Shown here piece by piece: positions 56,668 to 64,000 of a stretch of 64,000 nucleotides of DNA. Every line of letters starts with the position of its first letter. Positions within the stretch are counted from its first letter, which is position 1. The DNA is taken from the NCBI RefSeq assembly GCF_037478135.1, contig NZ_JBBHDV010000007.1, positions 1-64,000 of the forward strand. Direction: 5' to 3'. The notes under the pieces are model-generated. The model was not told the origin of the DNA and did no database searches. It saw only the letters and a list, made by a program, of their open reading frames with translations. Origin of the DNA: Denitratimonas sp037478135. Its GTDB lineage: Bacteria > Pseudomonadota > Gammaproteobacteria > Xanthomonadales > Xanthomonadaceae. Position numbers and translations under genes: made by a program.

Positions 56668-58677
56668 TCAGATCCGGCGCGCGAACTCCACATACCAGTC
56701 CATTGCGTCCGGGTTGGTCATGGCATCGGGCTTGGCGACTTCCGCCAGCTGCGCCCCCAGCAGCAGCCGCCGCACCGGCACTTCCATCTTCTTGCCGGTC
56801 AAGGTGTACGGAATCGCCGGCACCGCATCGATGCTGTCGGGCACGTGGCGTGGGCTGGCATCAAGCCGAAGGCGCTGTTCGATTTCCCGCCGCAACGCGG
56901 CGTCCAGTTCGACACCGGCGCGCAGCTGCACGAACAGCGGCATGTAGAAGCCGCCGTCGGGCAGCTCCAGGCACACAACGAGGCTGTCAAGCACGCCTTC
57001 GATCTTTTCCACGGTGCGGTAGATCTCGGCACTGCCGATGCGCACGCCATGGCGGTTCAGCGTGGCATCCGAGCGGCCGTAGATGTAGCAGCCGCCGCGG
57101 GCGTTGATGCGGATGAAGTCCCCATGACGCCAGACGCCGGGGAAGGTATCGAAATAGGTGTCGCGGTAACGCTGGCTTCCGGGGTCATCCCAGAACTGGA
57201 GCGGCATCGAGGGAAATGGCGCGGTGACCACCAGCTCGCCCACTTCGTCGTGCAGCACGGTGCCCTCATCGGACCAGGACTGTACGTTCATGCCAAGCAT
57301 CCGGCACTGGATTTCACCGGCATGGACCGGCAGGAACGGCGAGCAGCCGACGAAGCCGCTGGCGATCTCGGTACCACCCGACTGGGAGGTCACCCACAGC
57401 TCCGGCTTCACACAGCGATAGAACCACTCGAAGGTTTCCGGCTGGCACGGAGCGCCGGTCACCACGATCATTTCCAATGCTTCCAGGTCAAAGCGCTGCG
57501 CCGGTACCAGGCCGGTCTTCTCCATGATCTGAACGAAGGTAGGACTGGCGCCGAAGATCGTGGCACCGGTGTCGGCGGCGATCTGCCAGAGCCGATCAGG
57601 ACCGGGCCAGACCGGGCTGCCGTCATAGAACACCGCCGCGCCGCCTCCGAGCAGGCTCGCCACCAGCGTGTTCCACATCATCCAACCGGCCGTGGTGTGG
57701 AAAAACCAGATCGATTGGGGGCCGGTGCCAAAGTGCAGGCGGAACAGCTTGAGGTGCTCCAACAACATACCGCCATGACCATGCAGGATCGCTTTCGGCA
57801 GGCCGGTGGTGCCGGAGGAAAACAGGATCCACAGCGGATGGGATGATTCCACCTGCGCAAAGTGGAACTGTTCGGCGCCCACATCGGGGCCAGCCAGCAA
57901 AACGTCCCAGGCATGCACGGTGACGCCCTCGGGTACCTGCGGCTGGAATGGCACTTCCGGTTGCAAGTAGGCCACACCCACCACATGGCGCACCGTGGGC
58001 AGCGCCGCGACGATCTGACGCGCCTCCTCCGCACGCTCAAACCGCTTCCCGCCGAAGGCATAACCATCGGCCACGAGCAGCAGCACCGGCTCGATCTGGG
58101 CGAAGCGGTCGATGACGGTATTGACTCCGAACTCCGGTGCGGCGGCGGCCCAGACCGCACCCACCGCCATCGTGGCGAGCATCGCCACCACCGTCTCCGC
58201 GAGGTTGGGAAGATAGGATACGACCCGGTCGCCAGGCTGGATTCCCAACGCGCGCAGCTGGGTGGCGAGCACCCGCACCTGGCGGAACAGCTCGCCATGG
58301 GAAAGTGTGGAAAGCTCGCGGATCTCGGTCAGATGCAGAACCGCCGGGGCGGGCGGATCACCATTGGCGCGTAGCACGTTCTCGGCATAATTCAGGTGCG
58401 CGCCGCAGAACCAGCGGGTGCCCACCATGTCACGGTCCGGCACCTGCATGATCCGGTCATATAGCCGGCTGGCGCGGACCTGACAGTAATCCCAGACTGC
58501 GGCCCAGAACGCCTCGGGCGCATCCACCGACCACTGCCACAGGGCGGCGTAACCCTCTATCCGCAGACCCTCCGTCTCCCCGAGCCAGTCGATGAAGGCC
58601 TGCATGGCGCTGGCCTGGACCTTTTCCGGGGGCGGCGTCCACAGCAGCTGCCCTTCCTCAACCTGTATCCGGCTCAT
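56668..58677 (-). CDS. acetoacetate-CoA ligase
   Basis: A 669-residue adenylate-forming enzyme of the acetoacetyl-CoA synthetase family. It has the N-terminal domain beginning VEEGQLLWTPPPEKV, the FSSGTTGLPKAI P-loop, the TEIASGFVGC segment and the C-terminal YTLTGKKMEVPVRRLL with the catalytic lysine. AGGAAA precedes ATG 58677. It activates acetoacetate with ATP and CoA. It is the last gene of the acyl-CoA operon and may salvage acetoacetate released by the pathway. Confidence 0.88.
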   Translation of the reverse strand: MSRIQVEEGQLLWTPPPEKVQASAMQAFIDWLGETEGLRIEGYAALWQWSVDAPEAFWAAVWDYCQVRASRLYDRIMQVPDRDMVGTRWFCGAHLNYAENVLRANGDPPAPAVLHLTEIRELSTLSHGELFRQVRVLATQLRALGIQPGDRVVSYLPNLAETVVAMLATMAVGAVWAAAAPEFGVNTVIDRFAQIEPVLLLVADGYAFGGKRFERAEEARQIVAALPTVRHVVGVAYLQPEVPFQPQVPEGVTVHAWDVLLAGPDVGAEQFHFAQVESSHPLWILFSSGTTGLPKAILHGHGGMLLEHLKLFRLHFGTGPQSIWFFHTTAGWMMWNTLVASLLGGGAAVFYDGSPVWPGPDRLWQIAADTGATIFGASPTFVQIMEKTGLVPAQRFDLEALEMIVVTGAPCQPETFEWFYRCVKPELWVTSQSGGTEIASGFVGCSPFLPVHAGEIQCRMLGMNVQSWSDEGTVLHDEVGELVVTAPFPSMPLQFWDDPGSQRYRDTYFDTFPGVWRHGDFIRINARGGCYIYGRSDATLNRHGVRIGSAEIYRTVEKIEGVLDSLVVCLELPDGGFYMPLFVQLRAGVELDAALRREIEQRLRLDASPRHVPDSIDAVPAIPYTLTGKKMEVPVRRLLLGAQLAEVAKPDAMTNPDAMDWYVEFARRI

Positions 58678-58729
58678 CGTCGTTTCCTGCTCGTGCATGG
58701 GTGCGTCGTCCGGGCCGCAGGGTGCGACC

Positions 58730-60538
58730 TCACCGGCCCTGTTCGGTGAAGACGGTTCCGTCCGATTCATACAGACCGCTGATCGCATCGGCGTAGCGCT
58801 GCAGCACCAGCGCCCGGCGCACCTTCATCGTGGGTGTGACCAGACCCTCCTGCTGGGTGAAACGATCAAACACCACCAGGCATTTCTTGATCTGCTCAGC
58901 GCGCGAAAAGCGCGTGTTGATCTCCGCCAAGCGATTGCTGACGAGCGCTGCGGCGTGTGCTTCCAGCGTGGTGTCCGGTGGCAGGCTCTGGCGCAGCACC
59001 GCGCTGTCCACGTCGACCACCGCGATCAGGTAATGGCGCATGTCGCCGGCGACCACCGCCCCGTTGATGCCGGGCACGCCGTTGAATGCCGACTCGATCG
59101 TCTGCGGAGCGATGTTCTTGCCACCGGAGGTGATGATGATGTCCTTCTTGCGGCCCGTGACCCACAGGTAGCCGTCCGCGTCCAAGTGGCCGAGGTCGCC
59201 TGAATGCAGCCAGCCATCGACGAAGGTTTCCGCGCTGGCCTCCGGTTCCTTGTAGTAGCCGGGAGAGATCGTGTCGCCACGCAGCAGGATTTCTCCGTCA
59301 TCGGCGATCCTGACTTCGGTGCGCGGGAAGGGACGGCCACAGGAACGTGGGCGGTAGTCGCTGCGCAGCGACAGGCTGGTGGTGCCGTAGCCCTCGGTCT
59401 GCCCGTACACCTCCTGCATCCACAGTCCCAGCGCGTTGAAGAAGTCACCCGCGTCCGGATTGCCGGGAGCGCCGCCTGTGATTGAGATGCGCACCCGGTC
59501 CAAGCCGAGCGACCGCAAGATCCTGCCAGTTACCAGGCGCTGCGCGATGCGGTACTTCAATCCCGCCACGTCGCGCTCCGACGCCTTGCACTGCTGTAGC
59601 GCGTGCTCATGTTCGAGTGCGGTCCGTAGGCCCCAGCCGATCAGGCGTCGGGCGAGAGGAGACATGTTTGCAACGTTGGCCTGGAAGCCGTCGAAGATCT
59701 TCTCCCAGACCCTCGGCACGCCCAGAAAGATAGTCGGGCGGACGCTTTTGACGTCATCCATGACGCGCTCCAGATCGGAGCAGATAAAGACTTCGCGCAA
59801 CTCGAACAGCGGCGCCAGGATGCTGACCACGCGCTCGCCGACATGCGAAAGCGGCAGATAGCAGCAGGAGAGCTTCTCACCGTCGCCCCATTCCGGCACC
59901 AGCGCCTCGGCCACGTTCAGCCCGGTGGTAACGCTGTTGCGATGGGTCAGCATCACGCCCTTGGGTTCGCCAGTGGTGCCGGAGGTGTAGATCAGCGTGG
60001 CCAGACTGTCCGGCTCCACCTGTGCCCGGGCCCGCTCGAGCCGATCATCCATCGTGTCGGCGTGGGCGGCGCGGAAAGCGCCCATGCCGATGACTCCGGC
60101 CACATCTTCCGGCACCGCGCCTTGGGTGACGATGATGTAGTCCAGCTCGGGCACATCGTTGCGGCGATGTTCCAGCCCGCCGAGCAGCTCCAGGCGCTCG
60201 GTCACGATCACCCGCGCCCCGGAATGCTGCAGCTGACGGATGATCTGCGGCAAACTGCTGGTGATGTAGACCGGCACCGACACCAGCCCCGACGTCATCG
60301 CGGCCATGTCCACCACGAACCAGTCGTAGGTATTGCGTCCGATCAGCGCAACGCGGTCACCAAAGCCCAGACCGGCGCCGAACAGCGCCCTGGCCAGGCG
60401 ATCGACGTCGCGCCCGTAGCCGGCCCAGGTGACCGGAACCCACTCGGGTCCGGCGCGATAGTGGAGTGCGGTGGCATCCGGCCACATCCGGCAGCGGTGC
60501 TGGAAGGCCGAGGTCAGAGTCTGCACGGTTCCGGCCAT
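58730..60538 (-). CDS. long-chain acyl-CoA synthetase (FadD15-like)
   Basis: A 602-residue AMP-forming ligase. The YTSGTTGEPKGVMLTH P-loop, the QTEGYG motif and the hinge GRKKDIIITSGGKNIAPQ, with catalytic residues near the C-terminus, are intact. It resembles the long FadD15/ACSL form rather than short-chain ligases. It would activate the acid that feeds the operon; the substrate is unknown. Start MAGTVQTLTSAF (ATG 60538) is 7 bp after the DUF35 gene. Confidence 0.88.
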   Translation of the reverse strand: MAGTVQTLTSAFQHRCRMWPDATALHYRAGPEWVPVTWAGYGRDVDRLARALFGAGLGFGDRVALIGRNTYDWFVVDMAAMTSGLVSVPVYITSSLPQIIRQLQHSGARVIVTERLELLGGLEHRRNDVPELDYIIVTQGAVPEDVAGVIGMGAFRAAHADTMDDRLERARAQVEPDSLATLIYTSGTTGEPKGVMLTHRNSVTTGLNVAEALVPEWGDGEKLSCCYLPLSHVGERVVSILAPLFELREVFICSDLERVMDDVKSVRPTIFLGVPRVWEKIFDGFQANVANMSPLARRLIGWGLRTALEHEHALQQCKASERDVAGLKYRIAQRLVTGRILRSLGLDRVRISITGGAPGNPDAGDFFNALGLWMQEVYGQTEGYGTTSLSLRSDYRPRSCGRPFPRTEVRIADDGEILLRGDTISPGYYKEPEASAETFVDGWLHSGDLGHLDADGYLWVTGRKKDIIITSGGKNIAPQTIESAFNGVPGINGAVVAGDMRHYLIAVVDVDSAVLRQSLPPDTTLEAHAAALVSNRLAEINTRFSRAEQIKKCLVVFDRFTQQEGLVTPTMKVRRALVLQRYADAISGLYESDGTVFTEQGR

Positions 60539-60545
60539 CTCGCAT

Positions 60546-60950
60546 CTACCCCTTGGCCAGTTCAAACCGCGGCAGGACGAGTTCGTCGCCGACCGGATCG
60601 AACACCACCTGCACCGGCAGTCCACAGCGCAGCTCCTCGATCGGCGTGCGGATGATGTTGGTCATCATCTTGAAGCCCTCTTCGAGCTTCACCACCGCCA
60701 GCACGTACGGCGTCATGCGGCTGAACTCGGTCGGCGCGAACATGCGCGTGACGGTGAACGAATGGATCGTCCCTTTGCCCGACGAGCGCTGCCACGCGAG
60801 GTTCTCACCGAGGCAGCCCGGGCAATACTTCCTAGGGAAGAACACGATCGCATCGCAGTCCTCGCAGCGTTGGTACAGCAACCTGCCCTGCCTGCAACCG
60901 TCATAGAACGGGCGGCTGGTTTCCGACAGCACCGGCAATACCGCGCTCAT
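60546..60950 (-). CDS. DUF35 zinc-ribbon/OB-fold acyl-CoA-binding protein
   Basis: A 134-residue protein of the DUF35/OB_aCoA_assoc type. An N-terminal helix is followed by a zinc ribbon with C29, C32, C43 and C46 (CEDC, CPGC) and an OB fold. Such proteins pair with thiolase-fold partners and bind the CoA end of substrates. Its ATG overlaps the thiolase-fold gene's TGA by 4 nt, which argues for a stable 1:1 complex. Confidence 0.9.
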   Translation of the reverse strand: MSAVLPVLSETSRPFYDGCRQGRLLYQRCEDCDAIVFFPRKYCPGCLGENLAWQRSSGKGTIHSFTVTRMFAPTEFSRMTPYVLAVVKLEEGFKMMTNIIRTPIEELRCGLPVQVVFDPVGDELVLPRFELAKG

Positions 60951-62143
60951 TGGCCCAGCTCCCGGCCAAGGACGGCCACATGCAAGTCCATACCCACTCC
61001 TCCTGATGCGGTTTCGACCGCGAAATCGACGTTGGGCACCTGACGCTCGCCGGCCTTGCCCATCACCTGGCGGGCCGCTTCGACCAATACCGCCATGCCG
61101 CCGCCGGTGCCGGTGTGCCCCTGTGCCAGCATTCCGCCATTGGTGGTCACCGGGAGCTTTCCGCCCGGCGAGGTGTGGCCGGCTTCGACGAAGGCACCGG
61201 CCTGGCCGGGTTCGCACAGGCCGAGCATTTCCATCGTCATCAACACGAACGACGGGAACGCGTCGTAGATCTGGGCCACATCCACGTCACCCGGCCCAAT
61301 GCCCGCCATCGTGTAGGCATCGAGCGCAGCCGGCCTCCATGCCGAAATGAGGTCGTCCGGCTGCTGGGTTGTGGAGAAGTTGGTGCAGCGCGAACCCATG
61401 CCCAACACATAGGCCGGCGTGGCAGTCGCGTCCGCAGCGCGTTCGGCCGAGGTCAACACGAAGGCGGCGGCACCGTCGGCCAGCACGTTCATCATGCGCT
61501 TGCGCACTGGCGAGGAAATGACTTCGGAGGCCAACACTTCCTCGGCGCTGCGTGGCGAGCGGATCATCGCATTGGGATTCAGCGCAGCCCATTTGCGCAG
61601 CGATTCGATGACAGCGGCGACCTGCCGCTCGGACGCGCCTGAATCGAACATGTAGCGCTGCTGGATCAGTGCACCAAGCCCAAGCTGGCTCCAGCCGTAG
61701 GGGATCTCGTACTCCTGGTTCACCGACGCCTTGGAGAACATGTCCACCGCCACCTGCGGATCCAGTCCGGTGCCGAGACGGTCCGAATGCACCACTAGCA
61801 CGCCACGCGACAGGCCGGTGGCGACCAGCGCACTGGCCACCTTCAGCGCGTTGGACGAGCTGGAACCCCCGGACATGACCTGGAAGTTGGCCCGCGCGGA
61901 TATGCCCAGCCCCAGCTCTTCCACCAGGTAAGAGCAGACGAAGTTGGTGTTGTCCAAGCCATTCGCGATCGTGCCGAGCGGGATGACCGTGTCGATCTCG
62001 CTCTTGTCCAGGCCCGAATCCCGAATCGCCATCACCGCGACATCCACTGCGGAGCGGGTCAGGGAACGATCCGGAAAGTGGCCGGTCGGCAGTTCACCGA
62101 TTCCAACAATCGCCGATTTTCCTCTGAGCTGTTTAACCATCAT
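60947..62143 (-). CDS. thiolase-fold protein lacking catalytic cysteines (Ltp2-type)
   Basis: A 398-residue thiolase-superfamily protein (SCP-x/lipid-transfer group). The nucleophile region reads NFQVMSGGSSSSN (87-99) with no cysteine, and the C-terminal ETASGGVGMD (378-386) also lacks the second catalytic cysteine. The histidine in GHTGTGGG (H343) and the QIYDAF tyrosine (Y293) are kept. This is the pattern of steroid side-chain retro-aldolases such as Ltp2, which need a DUF35 partner, present here. Start ATG 62143 (or 62140) follows AGGA. A true thiolase is unlikely. Confidence 0.82.
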   Translation of the reverse strand: MMVKQLRGKSAIVGIGELPTGHFPDRSLTRSAVDVAVMAIRDSGLDKSEIDTVIPLGTIANGLDNTNFVCSYLVEELGLGISARANFQVMSGGSSSSNALKVASALVATGLSRGVLVVHSDRLGTGLDPQVAVDMFSKASVNQEYEIPYGWSQLGLGALIQQRYMFDSGASERQVAAVIESLRKWAALNPNAMIRSPRSAEEVLASEVISSPVRKRMMNVLADGAAAFVLTSAERAADATATPAYVLGMGSRCTNFSTTQQPDDLISAWRPAALDAYTMAGIGPGDVDVAQIYDAFPSFVLMTMEMLGLCEPGQAGAFVEAGHTSPGGKLPVTTNGGMLAQGHTGTGGGMAVLVEAARQVMGKAGERQVPNVDFAVETASGGVGMDLHVAVLGRELGQ

Positions 62144-62171
62144 GGTTTCCTGGATAGTGGGTGGAGTCGGC

Positions 62172-63317
62172 TTACAGGCCGCGCGCGAGCAGTCGCGCGA
62201 TGACACCGCGCTGGATCTGCGAGGTGCCGCCGCCAATGGTTCCCATCTTGGAAATCCAGAGACTGCGACCGATGTCGTACTCGTCCATGCAGCCGTTGCC
62301 GCCAAAGATCTGGACCGCACGGTAGGCGGCGCGCTCGGCCGCCTCGGTGATGAAGGTCTTGGCGACAGCGGCGGTCATCGATATGTCTTCGCCCTGGTCC
62401 ATGCGCCGGGCCAGGTCGACGGCCAGCATGCGGGAGATATCCAGATCGATTTTCATGTCCGCGAGCATCGTCTGCACCGCACCGAAGTCGGCGATGCGCT
62501 GGCCGAACTGGCGCCGCTGGGTGGCGTATTCGAGACTGTCGCGCAGATTGGATTCGATCAGGCCGACATAGGGCACGAACGCCAGCCGTTCCCACATCAG
62601 TGACTGCAGCATGTAGGTCATGCCCTTGCCCTCCTCGCCGAGGCGGTTGCCAGCCGGCACCACGCAGTCATCGAAGAACACTTCGCCGGTCGGCCAGCTA
62701 TGGCATTCCCGCTTGCGCAACGGCTGGCCGGTGGTGAGGCCGGCGGCGCCACGCTCAACCACGAACATGGTCAGGCCCTTGGCCCCCAATTCCGGCGCGG
62801 TCGAAGCCAGCACCACGAAAACATCCGCAATCGGGGCGTTGGAGATGAAGGTCTTGCTGCCATTAAGCACATAGCCGCCCGGATGCGGCCTGGCCGTGGT
62901 CTTGAGACCGGTCAGGTCCGAACCGGCGCCCGGCTCGGTCAGGCACAACGCGCCGATCTTCGCGCCTTCGGCCATAGCCGGCAGGTAGCGCTGCTTCTGC
63001 TCCTCATTGCCGAGCACGCTGATCGGCATTGCGGCCAGCAGCATATGGGTGAGCCAGGCGCCGGTGATGCCGAAGTCGCGGCTTTCGGAGGCGAACCCGA
63101 TGATCGCCGGCACCACGTCCGAGGCCTTCAAGCCGGAGCCGCCGTAAGCCGGCTCCAGCAACAGACCCGGCAGACCCAAGTCGCAGATGCGCCGCCAAGT
63201 GTCATGACAGAACTCGCCGCGTTCCTCCCGCTCGCGGACGCCGGGCGCGATCACCTCGCGCGCAAAACGCGTGACCGTGGCCAGCAGCGCGTCGCGCTCT
63301 TCCTGCGAACCGCTCAT
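62172..63317 (-). CDS. acyl-CoA dehydrogenase
   Basis: A 381-residue FAD enzyme with normal length. LTEPGAGSDLTGLKTTA and the ALNGSKTFISNAP-like YVLNGSKTFISN block bind FAD, and the C-terminal QIFGGNGCMDEYDIGR and GTSQIQRGVIARLL are typical. It introduces the alpha,beta double bond that the MaoC proteins hydrate. It overlaps the MaoC gene by 4 nt. Confidence 0.93.
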   Translation of the reverse strand: MSGSQEERDALLATVTRFAREVIAPGVREREERGEFCHDTWRRICDLGLPGLLLEPAYGGSGLKASDVVPAIIGFASESRDFGITGAWLTHMLLAAMPISVLGNEEQKQRYLPAMAEGAKIGALCLTEPGAGSDLTGLKTTARPHPGGYVLNGSKTFISNAPIADVFVVLASTAPELGAKGLTMFVVERGAAGLTTGQPLRKRECHSWPTGEVFFDDCVVPAGNRLGEEGKGMTYMLQSLMWERLAFVPYVGLIESNLRDSLEYATQRRQFGQRIADFGAVQTMLADMKIDLDISRMLAVDLARRMDQGEDISMTAAVAKTFITEAAERAAYRAVQIFGGNGCMDEYDIGRSLWISKMGTIGGGTSQIQRGVIARLLARGL

Positions 63318-63763
63318 GGCGTGGCTCCTGTTCCGGCAGGGGTGAGCATCAGATCGGCGTCGCCGGCGAGCACGTCCCGGTCGTTCTGGTTTTTCATGAA
63401 CAGACGACAGACCAGCAGGACTCCGGAATCGGTCTGTCGGCGCTCTTCCACCACTCCGCCACCGGTGAGCTGGTCGCCGGGGAAGACCGGATGGGTGAAA
63501 CGGATGCGGTAGCGCTTGACCGCCAGCGGGCCGCAGGCGTCGTACAGCACGCGGCTCAGGAAACTGGCGTGCATCAGGCCCATTGCAAACACCGACGGAA
63601 AGCCGGCGTGCCGCGCATAGTCGTCGTCGTGGTGGATCGGATTGAAGTCGCCGCCCGCGCCGGCATACCGTACGATATCGGTGCGCGTAACCACATGCCG
63701 GAACATCGGCAAGAGTCCGCCCACGGCAAGCTCATCGCAGGGCTGGATCGAGGTGTCAGTCAT
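63314..63763 (-). CDS. MaoC-like enoyl-CoA hydratase
   Basis: A 149-residue hotdog-fold protein with the hydratase-2 motif GGDFNPIHHDDDYA; D39 and H44 are the expected catalytic pair. The single domain is usually paired with a partner MaoC domain, here the overlapping upstream gene. It would hydrate the enoyl-CoA to a 3-hydroxyacyl-CoA, the substrate type for a retro-aldolase. Confidence 0.87.
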   Translation of the reverse strand: MTDTSIQPCDELAVGGLLPMFRHVVTRTDIVRYAGAGGDFNPIHHDDDYARHAGFPSVFAMGLMHASFLSRVLYDACGPLAVKRYRIRFTHPVFPGDQLTGGGVVEERRQTDSGVLLVCRLFMKNQNDRDVLAGDADLMLTPAGTGATP

Positions 63764-64000
63764 GGCTCAGGGTCTCGATGAAGGTGTTTTCCGTGGTGGA
63801 CACCAGCACACCGTCCTGGTTGTGCAGCAGCAGGTTCAGCCCGACGAAGCGGCGAGTGACGCCATTGGCGCTGGTCCGAACTTCGTCCGAAGCGACCACC
63901 AGCGTGGCCTGGAGCTGCTCACCGACATGGATCGGCTGATGGCTGTGGAACTGGACTTCCCCGTGCACACTGCGGGCCGGATTCATCTTCAGTTGCTTCA
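63756..64000 (-). CDS. MaoC-like dehydratase, incomplete at the window edge
   Basis: The C-terminal part of a hotdog-fold protein; its frame stays open to the window end. It overlaps the next MaoC gene by 8 nt, so the two make a heterodimer-style pair as in ChsH1/ChsH2-like hydratases. The visible part (FHSHQPIHVGEQLQATLVV, RRFVGLNLLLHNQDG) lacks the DxNPxH motif, suggesting the non-catalytic subunit. Confidence 0.72.
   Translation of the reverse strand, partial: KQLKMNPARSVHGEVQFHSHQPIHVGEQLQATLVVASDEVRTSANGVTRRFVGLNLLLHNQDGVLVSTTENTFIETLSHD

Noticed and set aside
60947..62143. Annotating the thiolase-fold protein as acetyl-CoA acetyltransferase
   Set aside because: Both catalytic cysteines are missing and it is coupled to a DUF35 gene, so a thiolysis reaction is unlikely.

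Overview
The window is high-GC chromosomal DNA from a gammaproteobacterium, most probably the Xanthomonadaceae/Lysobacteraceae. This is inferred from gene content (coq7 near rplM-rpsI, an OleC-type ligase, a CrbS/CrbR-type pair, a bimodular QueF) and from dispersed REP-like palindromes. There is no rRNA, CRISPR array, prophage or insertion sequence. Two tRNA genes are present.

Layout: 1-9.7 kb holds a compact minus-strand catechol ortho-cleavage locus (catB-catC-catA-pcaI-pcaJ-pcaF-pcaD). It encodes every step from catechol to succinyl-CoA and acetyl-CoA. A divergent LysR gene (catR) and a perfect ATAC-N7-GTAT operator lie at its head, and two c-type cytochromes and a YchJ-like gene follow it. 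9.7-10.6 kb is a RHH/RelE-type toxin-antitoxin pair between a tRNA gene and a degenerate copy of that tRNA's 3' end. 10.7-24.6 kb is housekeeping: tRNA-Gln, rpsI/rplM, coq7, a CrbS-like transporter-kinase hybrid with a convergent LuxR-type regulator, a Nudix hydrolase, queF, nrdB/nrdA with NrdR-like boxes, and glmU. 24.8-32.3 kb is the full ATP synthase operon atpIBEFHAGDC.

32.3-41.1 kb is an NtrY/NtrC-like two-component system next to a MacAB/FtsX-type ABC export operon (membrane fusion protein, ATPase, two permeases). A sigma-54 (-24/-12) promoter and an upstream 16-bp perfect palindrome lie before the operon. The simplest reading is that the NtrC-like protein activates the transporter from that palindrome. 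41.1-51.8 kb holds glmS, a DUF1684 protein, a LytS-like kinase, a YkgJ-type cysteine-cluster protein, lipA/lipB/ybeD, an OleC-like ligase, a ParA-like ATPase and a secreted protein of unknown function. 51.8-54.5 kb is hrpB, whose reading frame contains an 82-bp REP/BIME-like palindrome. 54.5-56.6 kb holds poorly characterised genes, one clearly AT-richer than its surroundings.

56.7-64 kb is a minus-strand acyl-CoA degradation operon that runs off the right edge: two MaoC-type proteins, an acyl-CoA dehydrogenase, a thiolase-fold protein without the usual catalytic cysteines, a DUF35 zinc-ribbon/OB protein, an acyl-CoA synthetase and an acetoacetyl-CoA synthetase. A Cys-less thiolase fold beside DUF35 is the signature of Ltp2-type retro-aldolases, so the operon may shorten a branched or hydroxylated acyl-CoA by retro-aldol cleavage. 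The substrate cannot be read from the sequence. This operon and the sigma-54 ABC exporter are the strongest candidates for undescribed biology here.
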